Shown: positions 35,621 to 46,480, counted from the stretch's first letter. The stretch is 64,000 bases of DNA from Cristatella mucedo (GCA_009760855.2 WPIO01000067.1:1449001-1513000); one strand, 5' to 3'. The notes: a model not told the origin generated them from the letters alone. Numbers and translations: made by a program.

Positions 35621-36492
35621 TTTGCACATTGACCAATTTTCATGTAGTTATCGCAGCCCTCGGGCACCCGGGTTTCCATGGTATCCGGGTTACCGCTATA
35701 GGGCTCGTATATATATGTATATATCTGTATTCTTAGTTATACATGCATCAACATAGGGGGAATGTCCTACCACGAGGGGAAATGTCTGGGGGCGTGTCCT
35801 AGGGTCCACCAGAAGGGGAATGTCCGGGGGGAATGTCCGGGGGGAATGTCCAACATTCCGTTAGGGTCGCGCTCGTGGGAAGGATAGTTCAAAGCAAAGC
35901 ATCGGCTGCTCGCGACGATAAATTGTCAAAGAAACTAGCAAGAGATTTATTTCTCCGAGGGTGCCATAAATCGAGTCGAATAGCGCCACTTAGAGACCGC
36001 GTAATAGGCGGCGAGCAGCCGGCAAAACTTGGTTCAAACGAACGTCCAACAGCTGGCAGCGTTAGGAGACAGTGGAACTTTCCGGTAGGAGTAACCGCAC
36101 AAAGGAATAACCCCCCTCCCCTCCCCCCCCCCGTAAGGAGCCACGACGACGGCGGCGGCCAGGCAGCGGCGGCGGCGGCGGCGAGCAGGGTCGGAGGAAT
36201 GGCGAGAAATGGAGAATTAGAAAAGCGGCGAGCGGAGTCGGGCAGGCGAGTCCGCGCTCGCCGCTCCGCCGTCCGCCGCTCGAGCTCGCGAGCCCACCAT
36301 CCCGGTCGGCCGTAGCTCGGCGCGCGCCGACGCTGCGCGAGCGAAGCACTCCGGACGATAAGGCACCTGCCGCTCCGCTCCGCGTGCGCGCGCGAGCGCT
36401 CTGCGAAGAGGCAGGTGCGCGGTTCGCTCGCTCCAGGCAATCGGGCGTCTCCGCCGCCGCCGCCGGCTCGCGGCTGCCGGCTCGGACCGGAA

Positions 36493-36498
36493 TATAAA
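36493..36498 (+). promoter_or_regulatory. TATA box of lipocalin E
   Basis: TATAAA 85 bp upstream of the start codon, in a CpG-rich promoter. Upstream at about 36357-36370 is GATAAGGCACCTG, a GATA-type site beside an E-box, recalling the layout of the A/C/F promoter module. Confidence 0.6.
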
Positions 36499-36582
36499 TG
36501 CGAGAGAGGCGCCCAAGAACCGTGTGTACCGCGTCCTCCTGAAGACAGAGCGCTTCTCGCCGCCGCCGCCGACCTCAGAGCC

Positions 36583-37909
36583 ATGCTTTTTCTCGTCGCC
36601 GTCAGTGCCGCCCTGGCCCTGTGCGGTCTGGTCGGCGCGCAGAGCCCTTTCATTGGCAAATGTCCGACGACCAAGTATCAAGCCAACTTCGATTACACAA
36701 AGGTGAGACGGACGACGGCGGCGGCGGCGCCGCAAATGCCGCCGACGTCGTCGTCGCCGCCGCCGCGCCTGTCAGCTCACGCCGCCGCTGGCCGGACGGC
36801 GCTGCCCGGTGGCGGTTTTGCCGGTCCGCTGCCGTCGCTGACGAACGCGCGGAGGCGATCGCAGCGTTTCAGCGCCGCAAGGCGTCACCTCGGCGCCGCT
36901 ATTCCGCAGAGCAGCCTCTGCGGAATCAGGCGGCGGCGCATTGACCGTCGCCGCCGACTCGGCGTGCGCGCCGCTGCTCGCTAGCGGCGCGCACGCCGAG
37001 TCGGCGACGGCTGCGACGCAGCTTTCTTTGGCCGCGCTGCTACGTTCGCTACGTTCGCTACGTTCGCTACGTTTGCTACGTTCGCTACGTTCGCTATTTT
37101 CAGTACTTCGTCGGCCGCTGGTACGAGCAGAAGCGCTTCTTCGCCATTTTCGAAATCAATCAGAAGTGCGTCGAGGCCGAGTACAAAGTCCTACCAAACG
37201 GATACGTTCAGGTGAACAACTCGGGGTTCGCAACAAAGTAAGTGCGCTCGCATCCTCTCGCGCGAGATTCGCGCGCCTGTTCACTTGAGTTCGCAGGAGC
37301 GGAAGCGGGCGCGCGCGCGGAAGCGGCGGCGTCTCGCGTGGGCGCCGCCGGCGCTGCGCCCACGCGAGCGCTCAGGCAGCGCGGCTCTCTCGATTTCAGC
37401 AAGGGCGAGAGAGTGAACCAGCTCGGCCAGGCGTACTGCGACAAGGACCCGGCAGCTGCGTGCCACGTGCGGTTTTACGAAGGTGAGCGTCGGCTGGCTG
37501 GCTGGATGGCGGCCGCAGCGGGTACGCGCGAGGCTCTTTTTTGTTGGCCGAAGCCACCCTAACCCAAAGCGTCGGAAAGCGAACCGCATCGCCGCCGGAA
37601 AGTCGCGTCATGCGTTGCTGTCCGGCTCTCGAGTGGATTTGCGCTCGGCCATTGCGATCTGAGCGGCTTTACGTTGTAGCTCAGCCGTGGGGCGCTTACA
37701 GCATCCTGTCGACCGACTACGAGTCGTACAGCGTAGTCTACTCGTGTCGCGACGTCGTCGGCAGCCTGGCGACGCAGCTAGGCTGGATTCTCACGCGTCA
37801 GCCGCAAGTGGACGCGTCGATCATCCAGCACGCCATGGAGGTTTACCAGAGCAACGGCATCAACGCGGCGAGCATGGAGGCCGTGGCCCAGGACTGCGGC
37901 AGCAGCTAG
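36583..37909 (+). CDS. Lipocalin E, secreted apolipoprotein D-like, 4 exons
   Basis: Coding exons are 36583-36702, 37104-37237, 37400-37482 and 37680-37909 (188 codons, TAG). Introns are short (about 160-400 bp), GT-AG, phases 0, 2, 1. Signal peptide is residues 1-19 (MLFLVAVS..., ending VGA). The mature chain begins QSPFIGKCP. GxW is GRW at 44-46 followed by YEQKRFF; TDY at 124-126; WILTR in the last third. Conserved cysteines are at 27, 62, 98, 106, 135 and 185. It is the most compact and best-preserved copy. It sits between the arms of the D/G inverted duplication but is diverged from both. Intron 1 holds two perfect hairpins and a 9-bp tandem repeat abutting the acceptor. TATA box and GATA/E-box sites upstream make it likely to be expressed. 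The family is clear; ligand and tissue are unknown. Confidence 0.92.
36901..36926. repeat. Perfect hairpin, 11-bp stem, in lipocalin E intron 1
   Basis: ATTCCGCAGAG, loop CAGC, CTCTGCGGAAT. It is 25 bp from a larger hairpin. Confidence 0.9.
36952..37006. repeat. Perfect hairpin, 24-bp stem, 7-base loop, in lipocalin E intron 1
   Basis: The left arm at 36952-36975 pairs without mismatch with 36983-37006; the loop is GCTCGCT. The stem is about 80 percent GC. Confidence 0.9.
37043..37096 (+). repeat. 9-bp tandem repeat before exon 2 of lipocalin E
   Basis: About six copies of CTACGTTCG run to the acceptor TTTTCAG, taking the place of a normal polypyrimidine tract. Confidence 0.85.
37333..37368. 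repeat. Hairpin, 13-bp stem, in lipocalin E intron 2
   Basis: CTCGCGTGGGCGC and GCGCCCACGCGAG are separated by about ten bases of GC. Confidence 0.8.
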
Positions 37910-37988
37910 CCTCGCCCTCGACGCCGCAGCCGCCGCTATCATTTCCTCGAGCAGTTCCGCCTCGTGCTAGCGCAGCAGTACTTATCCA

Positions 37989-37994
37989 ATTAAA
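37989..37994 (+). promoter_or_regulatory. Probable polyadenylation signal of lipocalin E
   Basis: ATTAAA 80 bases after the stop codon, just before a long CT microsatellite. It is the common variant of AATAAA; no AATAAA is closer. Confidence 0.45.
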
Positions 37995-38038
37995 CGCAGT
38001 CGCTCGACCGGCCATTTCTTCCGTCAATGGTGTCCCTC

Positions 38039-38041
<3 letters not shown>

Positions 38042-38099
<58 letters not shown>
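38042..38099 (+). repeat. CT microsatellite downstream of lipocalin E
   Basis: Pure CT, 58 bp. Confidence 0.9.
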
Positions 38100-38102
<3 letters not shown>

Positions 38103-38104
38103 CG

Positions 38105-39185
38105 CTCGCCGGGTGAGCGTTTGGCAGCCCTCGAACTTCCGGAGACTCGAATGAGATGCCTGCAGTGGCTCCTTTGGCTTTGCAGTCGATTGTAACGCTA
38201 CGCAACGTATCCGCGTCCGCAATTCTAAAAAATAGCGACGACTACGTCAGTGTTACGCAGGAGACTTTAGGCGAGCGAGGAAATCTAAGCGCGCGCTTCG
38301 AAACTTTGCGACCTCGACTTCTTGTGCAGCTAGCTGGCATAACTGAATGCTTTCCTCCGCTCGCGAATGTCTCCTGGGCGAAAAGGGTCGCGGGCTCGCG
38401 TAGGCAACCTGAGCGACGAGCCCACGAGACGTGGGCGGGGCGTGACTCAGTGCGGCGCACTCGAGGAGCGGCGCAAGCGGCGATCGCTTCCGCCGCTTCC
38501 GCTCGCGTCGCGGCCTCATTGACGGCCGCAGCGAGCGGACGCTCGGTAACGACGAGCGTCCGCTCGCTGCTATCGCTCGGCGGCGGCGGGAGCGCTCCGC
38601 CGCCGCCGCCGCTCGTCGGCGGACGCTGGCGCTGGCGCGGCCGCTCAGCGTCCTTTCATTCGAGGCCCGACTACTCGATTACTCGACGTCGTTTATTTAC
38701 GATACTCGACTGCTCGACGGAGCTATGCGAGCGCACCATCTCACTCGACCGTCTTTCGTGGCCAGACTGTGTCATGGCGGACTGAGAAATGTCAAGGCCG
38801 TTCTGAGAAAGGAGAACGGCGATATTGTGTGGGGGGGCGGGGGCAGCTGCAGCAGCAGCAGCAAGTATTCGCGATCTGCCTGCGCGATCTAAAGCTCGCG
38901 ACTGAGAGCGGCTTAAACGACGAGCCTCAACGACGGTAGCGGCTTAGCGAACTTGACTCGCTTAGCGCACAAGTTTCAGCCGCGTCCGTCGGTCACCGTA
39001 CCACCAAGTTTTCGACGACGGCGAAAAAGGCTTCCTTTGAAACCATTATGAACGGGCCGGCGACCGATTTATAGAGTGTCAGTACCGCGCCGGAGGGAGG
39101 AAAGTGGGCTCCTCCGAACGGCGTGGCGGCGGCGGCGGCAGCAGCCCGATCGATGGACGCCGTCGCGTCGGCGCAGTTTCTCGCA
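38105..39185. other. GC-rich sequence, no gene recognised
   Basis: CpG-rich with CGG runs. Holds the hairpin at 38528-38570. ORFs on both strands have no recognisable family. Confidence 0.4.
38528..38570. repeat. Perfect hairpin, 18-bp stem, 7-base loop
   Basis: GCAGCGAGCGGACGCTCG, loop GTAACGA, and its exact reverse complement. Confidence 0.9.
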
Positions 39186-39265
39186 TCCCGCAATGAGATT
39201 AAGTTCTCTGAGGGCACTTTATCAAGTGCATTATTATTGCTATTATAATTATTATTATTATAATG
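39186..39265 (+). mobile_element. LINE family 2 3' tail fragment
   Basis: GAGATTAAGTTCTCTGAGGG, then CACTTTATCAAGTGCATTATT and an ATT repeat. Only the last 80 bp of the family are present. Confidence 0.7.
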
Positions 39266-39555
39266 AGGCAGAGAGATGAGCCCGTCGAGCAGCCTTTCTC
39301 TTTGCGCGATTTCCGTCGCTGCAGGCAAGACGGCTTCATCGATCGAGCGCCAGTGGTTCTTTTGAGAAGCTCTCTAGAGGCAGCAGCAGTGACCTTGACA
39401 TCGCTTGCAGGTTACTCCTTCCCGCCGCCGCCGGGTGCGGCGTCGCGGTTGAACAGCCAGATTACAAGAGTTTGACAGGCTATGTCTTAGGCTAGTTGGT
39501 GTCGGAGGCATTCTGCAAAGTGCTACCAACCGATAAGACTACTTCGAGAAAGAGA

Positions 39556-40825
<1,270 letters not shown>

Positions 40826-40980
40826 AGGATGAGGCCTCAGCGGTAAAGATGCCTGCCTAGACAGGTCGACCAAGGTTAATGTGCTTGACGATCGAGGTCG
40901 TGAGCCCGAGCCCGTGTCACGTGCGAAGCGCCCGGATAAAGATCGAGTCCTCTCGGAGCGCTGTGCAAATGAGTTATTCG
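40826..40980 (+). mobile_element. SINE type b, degraded
   Basis: CTCAGCGGTAAAGATGCCTG head, GAGGTCGTGAGCCCGAGCCC (box B), then GATAAAGATCGAGTCCTCTC and GCGCTGTGCAAATGAGTTAT, the tail class resembling LINE family 2. Confidence 0.6.
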
Positions 40981-41985
40981 CCGAATTGCGCTCAACTAGG
41001 CAGTGTATCTTGCTTTGTTGTGCGACGCTCTTTGGCGATCGCCGATCGGCTCGGCCGCTCGACGCTGAGCGCCCCAACCTCGATTCCGCAGCCTGGCTTG
41101 CACTCGAACTAGCCCGCGGCGGCAGCAGCGAATGCCGAGGCAGCGTCTCTCCTGATAAGCGGGTCGTGCAACCAACCAACCAGCGCGCTCGAATGGCTCG
41201 GGATGTCTCCCGATGGGCAGATCTAGCCGCCGTCGGTCTCCAAGATGGATTCCCGGAACGCGCCACAGTGGCGTCACGGGACGGTTGCCTCACTCGGTGG
41301 TCTTGCTGAGCTGGCTAGCGAGCCATACGTTACGGTGAGCCGTAATCGGCTGCCCGCTCTGCACCTGACTGCAGTGCGTGTCAGCCCGGGCAGGCGCCGT
41401 GTGCGGCATGGACACGTGAAGAGGGGCAGTAAAAGAGAGTGGCGGAGATCAACATCGGAGGAAACGTCTCTGTGCAGCGTTCCCGATCTGAGCTCGTCAT
41501 TGACGGCGAGATCATTGTGTCCCGTCGTTACGCCCATGTCGTCTCTACTCGAACGGATTCTGCTGATTGCTCCCAATTGTTGCGAGACGAAGTGGCGCAG
41601 AGAACCGCAGACTTTCTAACGACACTTCCGTGTCCTCAAGAAACTACCGCCCTTAATTATGCATCGTTGGCTGTAAAAGCAGGAGGCAGCTTAAACCGTC
41701 AGCTAAGGCTGAATTCTTCAGCATCAACGCTGGATATGCTACTAGTGCCCGTGTGGAACTCATTCCTGCAGATTCCTAACTATTCGGCATTCTTTATTCG
41801 CGCCATATATAGGATTAAAAGAATTTACTATTAACGTAGCGGTAAACATTAGCCCTGTGATCTGTTCAGTGTTCTGCAGTGCAAGTCTCCTCCGGCGGAG
41901 CTAGATGATATTATTCCACAGTACTCATTACGTTATAATATATAGATAAATTAAACCGTAATGAAAAAGTTAAGAGAAACTGACA
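40981..41985. other. Unassigned; possible LINE remnant at its end
   Basis: The plus-strand frame 41439-41834 is open for 131 codons and ends in VPVWNSFLQIPNYSAFFI, which recalls the WNSLP stretch of LINE C termini. Weak. Confidence 0.3.
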
Positions 41986-41989
41986 AACA

Positions 41990-42140
41990 GTTCCAATCGA
42001 GGTGCTGATATTCCATTGCGTTAGCAACGGGGAAACATGCAAATAGGCTTTCGCGTCGCGATGTGATTTGATCACTGCCTTTGTTACTAAAGGAAGACTC
42101 GGCAGTACATCAGTTTTGCCTCGCATTTTTACATGAAGCG
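41990..42140 (+). repeat. Upstream block of lipocalin F matching that of C
   Basis: Matches 24655-24770 in inverted orientation. In this copy a LINE 2 fragment (42560-43270) lies between the block and the promoter, so the F 5' flank was expanded after duplication. Confidence 0.5.
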
Positions 42141-42559
42141 TCACTCGCTACCACCGGGCTCAGCGGCGAAAAGACATTTCGCGAGCGAAGGCTGACATAT
42201 TTCCTCAAGGGAGGATAGCATTTCTATTTCCTTTATTTTGGTGACTGTAAAAGCCTTTGGTGTACTTGTTCACTACTTTCGCAAGAGGATACAGTTCGAG
42301 TCGCTTCAGGGTTATGACTAGCTCTTGCTAAACTTGCTTTCCATTTGACGATTCTCTTGCTAAGTTACATCACATCCTCTTTCAGCGCATGGTGTAAGTA
42401 ACTCAGCGGCGGCCGGACCTACAAGCGAGTAGCTGGAAACACGGCCACGGTGCCCGCCGCCGCGATCCACCTTTTTGGTGTTCCGGAGTACCCGTACGTG
42501 CGCGACGACAAGAAAGCCGAGCTCATGTCAGAAAAAGAGACACAATCCAATGACCCGAC

Positions 42560-43270
42560 AGCTGTCAAGTCGACGCTACCGTCTTAACTTATGTAACTCT
42601 CTGCTTACTGGCCTACCGGAATGGGCAATCGGGCGATTACAGCTGGTGCAGAACTTCGCCGCTAGGCTTGTCTGTCGTAAGCGTCGCAGTTGCCAAATCA
42701 CACCACTTCTCGCCGACCAGCACTGACTACCAGTCAAGCAACGGATCGACTTCAAGTTTTTGTCGCTCACTTTTAGGTCACTTCACTCTTTGGCTCCAGC
42801 CTATCTCTCAGATTTACTGCCCCACCAGGCCAAGCATCGTACGACCCACGTTTCGGAATCCAACAGTTTACCATTACCTCGTACAAACCTTAAATCATTC
42901 GGAGACCGTGCATTTACCTCGTATGCTCCCAAAGCCTGGAACTCACTTCCGACTTGCGTCAAAACATCCCCCTGACTAGACCACATTTAAAAGGAACTTA
43001 AAAACACTCCTATTTAGGACAGCATTTAGTGGGTCCCTGTAATTCGTCCTTGATGTGCTTATGCGTGCTGACACTGTGCATGCTGCCACTAACCACATTT
43101 GCATGCTGACCCTGTGCATGTCACGCCTAACCATGTTATTCATGTTGTTTATCAAGCATGATGATATTGCTCACCATTTAATTGCGTTTCCCTTTGCAGC
43201 AAATGTAAAGCGCCTAGAAAGAGATAGAGTTCTCTGAGGGCGCTTTATCAAGTGCATTATTTTTATTATC
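42560..43270 (+). mobile_element. LINE family 2 3' fragment
   Basis: Reads CNSLLTGLPEWAIGRLQLVQ, FAARLVCRKRRSCQITPLL, LLPHQAKHRT, LKSFGDRAFTSYAPKAWNSL, then the family 3' end with GGCGCTTTATCAAGTGCATT at 43238-43258. Lies between the F upstream block and the F promoter. Confidence 0.85.
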
Positions 43271-43406
43271 ACCGTCGTAGCCCAGACGATTAGAGGGCAA
43301 GAGAGTTCAGCAGTCGTGCTGCACCCACGACTTCCTCAGCGCTGCATTCGCACCGACGGACCGGGCGGTCGTCGGTGCGCGCGCAGCGTCGCTCGCTCGC
43401 TCGTTC

Positions 43407-43408
43407 GC

Positions 43409-43443
<35 letters not shown>

Positions 43444-43490
43444 TTTTGGTGAACTTTTGCTCGCCGCCGCCGCCGCCGCCGCCGCTTGCC
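43407..43490. repeat. CGG and CCG triplet arrays
   Basis: CGG run at about 43409-43442 and CCG run at 43462-43486, flanking the left end of the lipocalin F promoter module. Confidence 0.85.
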
Positions 43491-43561
43491 CCGCCAGTCT
43501 GGCCGGGGGAGATAAGGCGCGACGCTGAGAAGCGGCAGCTGCCCTCGGATTTACGTAACGG
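43451..43561 (+). promoter_or_regulatory. Promoter module of orphan lipocalin exon F
   Basis: Reads GCCAGTCTGGCC, GAGATAAGG, CAGCTGCC and TTTACGTAAC in order, in the orientation of exon F. It matches the lipocalin A and C promoter blocks. Its left part is flanked by long CGG/CCG triplet runs. Confidence 0.6.
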
Positions 43562-43711
43562 AGGGGGCGTACGGCGCTCATGCAAGTAGAGCGCACGTGC
43601 GACAAGACGAGCGCCGCTCTGCCGCTTATGCAATTGCTGGGCGCTGGGCCCGCCGCAGCGTTCGATAGTCGCCCGCGTTTTTTCGAAAAAAGCTATGCGG
43701 CGAGCGCCATC

Positions 43712-43832
43712 ATGCTTGTTCTCGCGTGAGCGTCTCCGTCGCGCTCATATTAGCTCGCAGTCGGTGATCGAGATTCCTTTCTTCGGCAAGTGCCCGAGCA
43801 TCAAGTACCTGCGAGGCTTCGACGCCGTAAAG
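43712..43832 (+). pseudogene. Lipocalin F, orphan frameshifted first exon
   Basis: The sequence starts ATGCTTGTTCTCGCG, like the A and C signal peptides, but a stop follows at codon 6. After a frame change it reads FFGKCPSIKY...FDAVK and ends at a GT donor (GTGGCGATGA, as in C). Its 121 bases are not a multiple of three, against 114-117 in A and C. No exon 2-4 follows; LINE 2 sequence starts within about 50 bases. It is a 5' fragment of a C-like lipocalin, inverted relative to A and C. Confidence 0.75.
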
Positions 43833-43869
43833 GTGGCGATGAACAGCGACAACTGACCTCATCAGTGAC

Positions 43870-44800
43870 CTCATCCTGAAGTTCATATCCCCCATCAAAA
43901 AGGACACTCTTATTCTAGACCCTATTCTCACTGTCCTGCTTTTACAATGCATTGGGCTTTTGCTGCCATGCGTAACTCGCATTTTAAATACGACATCGGC
44001 AGCAGGTCATGTCCAACACCTTTCAAAAGGCTGTAGTCAGGGCCACTACTCAAGGGAGCAGCACTAGACCAAGAGAAGTTGAGCAACTTCCGCACAGTCT
44101 CCTTTCTACGGTTTCTATCAAAGACACAAGAACGAGTCGTAGCTTATAAGCAGCTGAACTCGTGTATTGAAACTTCACACCCAGCTAGTAAGTTCCGTAC
44201 TAGTTTTAGAGCTAATCACTTCACAGAGTCAGAATTGCCTCGGGTGCATAACAACCTCCTTAGGAATGCAGACTTAGGTAGAGTCTCTGCTTGTTTAGCC
44301 TAATATTTCGGCAGCTTTTAATGCTTTCGACAACTAAGTTTTCGACGCCTCTCATCTCGCTAGGGCATCACTGGCATTTCAATGGTTTAACTCTTGTCTC
44401 AGTTGATTACTCCAGAGCATTGAGGTGAGCTGAAAAAAAGATCATCCGAGGAACTACTAAAGTATGGGGTCCCTCACGGCTCAGCGCTTGGTACTCTTTT
44501 CACGGTTTATACTCTCCTCTATCGCCGATGTGATAGCCGGGCACAACGACGGCTTTCAATTCTATGCAGATGACACCCAGTTGTACCTTTGCTTTGATCC
44601 CTCCCAGACCTCAGCATGTCAAATGTTCTAAACTGTGTACTGAAAGAATTGATGACATCCGCACATGGATGGCAGTGAACTTTCATAAATTTAATGATGA
44701 TGCAACAACTTACTGGTTATGGACAAATCAAATGTGATTTAGAAATAGAAGAAACTAACGCTCACAATCAGCTCTGCCTGCATTACTGTGCTGTGATATC
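43870..44800 (+). mobile_element. LINE family 2, RT region
   Basis: Contains an intact motif C, FYADDTQLYLCFDPSQTS (44560-44613), and a broken RT upstream, including the CTGCTTGTTTAGCCT stretch shared with the copy at 58.3-60.4 kb. Starts almost at the splice donor of orphan exon F. Confidence 0.7.
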
Positions 44801-44943
44801 CCAGAAATTAAGGGCCTCGCTCTCCACAACCAGGTCGTGGGTTAGAATCTTTCAGTGGGTGATTCCTTATTGCCAACTGAAAGCGGTGAGATATGATGGC
44901 CGTTTAGGATCTCCTGCCGCTAGACAAATGAGGCCATTCATAA
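44800..44943 (+). mobile_element. SINE type a
   Basis: CAGGTCGTGGGTTAGAATC (box B), AGTGGGTGATTCCTTATTGC, GATCTCCTGCCGCTAGACAA, GAGGCCATTCATAATAAT. Directly followed by a type b copy. Confidence 0.65.
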
Positions 44944-44956
44944 TAATAATTCATTT

Positions 44957-45098
44957 CTGGTTTGGTCTAGTGGTTAGGGTGCTCGCCCCGACCAAGGTCT
45001 GACTGAGGTCGTGGGCTCGAGCCCCGAGGCATATGTGAAGCGAGCCTGAATAGAGATTAAGTTCTCTTGGTGCGCTATACAAATGAATCATTATAGGC
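44957..45098 (+). mobile_element. SINE type b, tail shared with LINE family 2
   Basis: GGTCTAGTGGTTAGGGTGCT (box A), GAGGTCGTGGGCTCGAGCCC (box B), body with ATATGTGAAGCG, and the 3' end AGAGATTAAGTTCTCTTGG, GCGCTATACAAATGAATCAT. That end mirrors the LINE 2 end AGAGATTAAGTTCTCTGAGG ... GCGCTTTATCAAGTGCATTA. Confidence 0.75.
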
Positions 45099-45229
45099 TA
45101 TTTAATCAGTAGTTTTTGATCTCTTGTTGATCTTCGTAAAATCCAAGTGTCCTATTACGAAGTAACCTTTCGTTAGATGACAGCATCCGCTCCACAGTCA
45201 AGTCAAGTCAAGCCTATCTTCAGCTACAT

Positions 45230-45540
45230 AACATAAGGAAAAAACTCGTATTTTGCATGCTGACATACGTGCCAACATGCTGCTGCTGCACGAGCCGTGC
45301 ACGTGCACGAGCCGTGCACGTGCTGCTGCTGCTGCAGCACGCTGCCGGGCATGCTGCAGCTGCTGCTAGCCATAATTGCATGCGTGCATTATTCACCGTG
45401 TGCATGTCACCTCTAAACTTGTCATGCTTGTTGTCATCGAGCACGCTACCACCAGCCATTCGACCATGCTGACTTTTCAGCATTTGTAAATTACCTAGAA
45501 AGAGAGGGCGCTATACCAATATGTTACTATTATCTTGTCA
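45230..45540 (+). mobile_element. LINE family 2 3' end fragment
   Basis: CATGTCACCTCTAAACTTG, TTGTTGTCATCGAGCACGCT and the AGAAAGAGAGGGCGCTATAC tail. The left part is expanded by CTG/CAG and GTGCACG repeats (45285-45370). Confidence 0.6.
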
Positions 45541-45544
45541 CCAG

Positions 45545-46127
45545 ACAATTGACTTACTATCTTTCGTACATGCCGTATCTCTATCAGTATTTAATTCTCT
45601 TTATGATGGTATACGAGACTGGCACTAACCACGTGGACGTATCGGTATTGAGTCTGTGAAGTGTCGTTTCCGTGAAGTGTCGTGAAAAACTAGCTGGCTG
45701 TGCATGACGTTTCCACGACCTACTACCATATGAATGGAACAGCTGGACCGACTATATATTGCTAAGTAGATACAAATTAAGCGTGACTACACTTACGTTA
45801 TCGCGCAGTTTTTTGCCTCCGTGCGCAGGTCCTGTGAGCGATTCCTCCCTGCGAGCAAGTCTGCCAGAGAAGCGCTTGCTGACACAGCAATCATCTAAGG
45901 AACGACGCGGGGAGACAGTGACCGGGATTGCTTCAAAAACAGACGGCGAAGCGCCGCTCTGCCGCACCAGTCGAACTGCAGCTCCAGGCAGTCGAGAGGC
46001 ACCAACGTCCGCTGCCCGCCGAACGGGAGCGTACAACCAGGCATCGACCTCGTTCTCGTCTGCTGAGCGAAGCCCGCGCATGCGTCGCAAGCAGACACTC
46101 GGTGCGTCCATCTTGAGCGCCGGAAGC
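45545..46127 (+). repeat. Body of the composite dispersed repeat, copy 1
   Basis: Matches 53400-53826: shared are GTGTCGTGAAAAACTAGCTGG-type DNA, CGCCTCTGTGCGCAGGT, AAGCGCTTGCTGACAC..CATCTAAGGA and CCATCTTGAGCGCCGGAAGC. This copy has about 150 bp extra (45912-46080). A type b SINE lies to its left and a type a SINE to its right. Confidence 0.65.
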
Positions 46128-46275
46128 GAACCCAGGTCTTAGCCGCGGGGTAAAGGTGCTCGCTCTTACGGACCTAAGTCGTGGGTTCGAGTCCTGCGGC
46201 AGGCTTTTTTTTTCTCCTTCGCTGCGTGTCGAAAACAGGGCGATGGCCGCTTATGCTTCTCTGCTGCTAGATAAA
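46128..46275 (+). mobile_element. SINE type a at the right end of the composite repeat
   Basis: CAGGTCTTAGCCGCGGGGTA head, AAGTCGTGGGTTCGAGTCCT (box B), GATGGCCGCTTATGCTTCTC end. It is joined to the repeat body through CCATCTTGAGCGCCGGAAGC, as at 53805-53825. Confidence 0.7.
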
Positions 46276-46480
46276 TAATTTTGCTTAAATAATATTTAAT
46301 AATATTAGATAATATTAGATAAATAATGTTGCTTAAATAATATTTAATAATATTAGATAATATTAGATAGATAATGTTGCTTAAATAATATTTAATAATA
46401 TTAGATAATATTAGATAAATAATGTTGCTTAAATAATATTTAATAATATTAGATAATATTAGATAAATAATGTTGCTTGG
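46273..46480 (+). repeat. 48-bp tandem repeat, about 4 copies
   Basis: Unit boundaries marked by ATAATGTTGC at 46323, 46371, 46419 and 46467 (first copy ATAATTTTGC at 46275). AT-rich and almost identical between units. It starts at the 3' end of a type a SINE. 46490-47060 after it is anonymous. Confidence 0.9.

Larger units (their letters stand above)
33888..35851. mobile_element. Candidate DNA transposon with GGACATTCCCC end arrays and telomere-like repeats
   Basis: The left end (33888-33935) has GGACATTCCCCC, GGACATTTTCCCC and GGACATTTAATCCC in a row. The right end (35755-35851) has five to six inverted versions (GGGGGAATGTCC, AGGGGAAATGTC, GGGGAATGTCC, then twice GGGGGGAATGTCC). Inverted, multi-copy terminal motifs around a unique 2 kb interior are typical of TIR or subterminal-repeat DNA transposons. 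Inside are TTTAGGG and GGGTTTTC arrays and a possible transposase remnant. I found no clean target-site duplication. The superfamily is not recognised. Confidence 0.5.

Noticed and set aside
35755-35851. CRISPR-like or satellite array from GGGGAATGTCC repeats
   Set aside because: Spacing is irregular and the same motif is inverted at 33888-33935, so they are better read as element ends.
35889-36735. 261- and 172-codon minus-strand ORFs
   Set aside because: They are antisense to lipocalin E promoter and exon 1 in very GC-rich DNA; they lack stops because of composition.
41439-41834. 131-codon plus ORF as a new gene
   Set aside because: No start context or domain; its end resembles a LINE C terminus, so it is kept only as an unassigned region.
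46128-46210. Genuine tRNA genes at the SINE heads
   Set aside because: A and B boxes are good, but acceptor stems do not pair and every copy continues into a shared SINE body.
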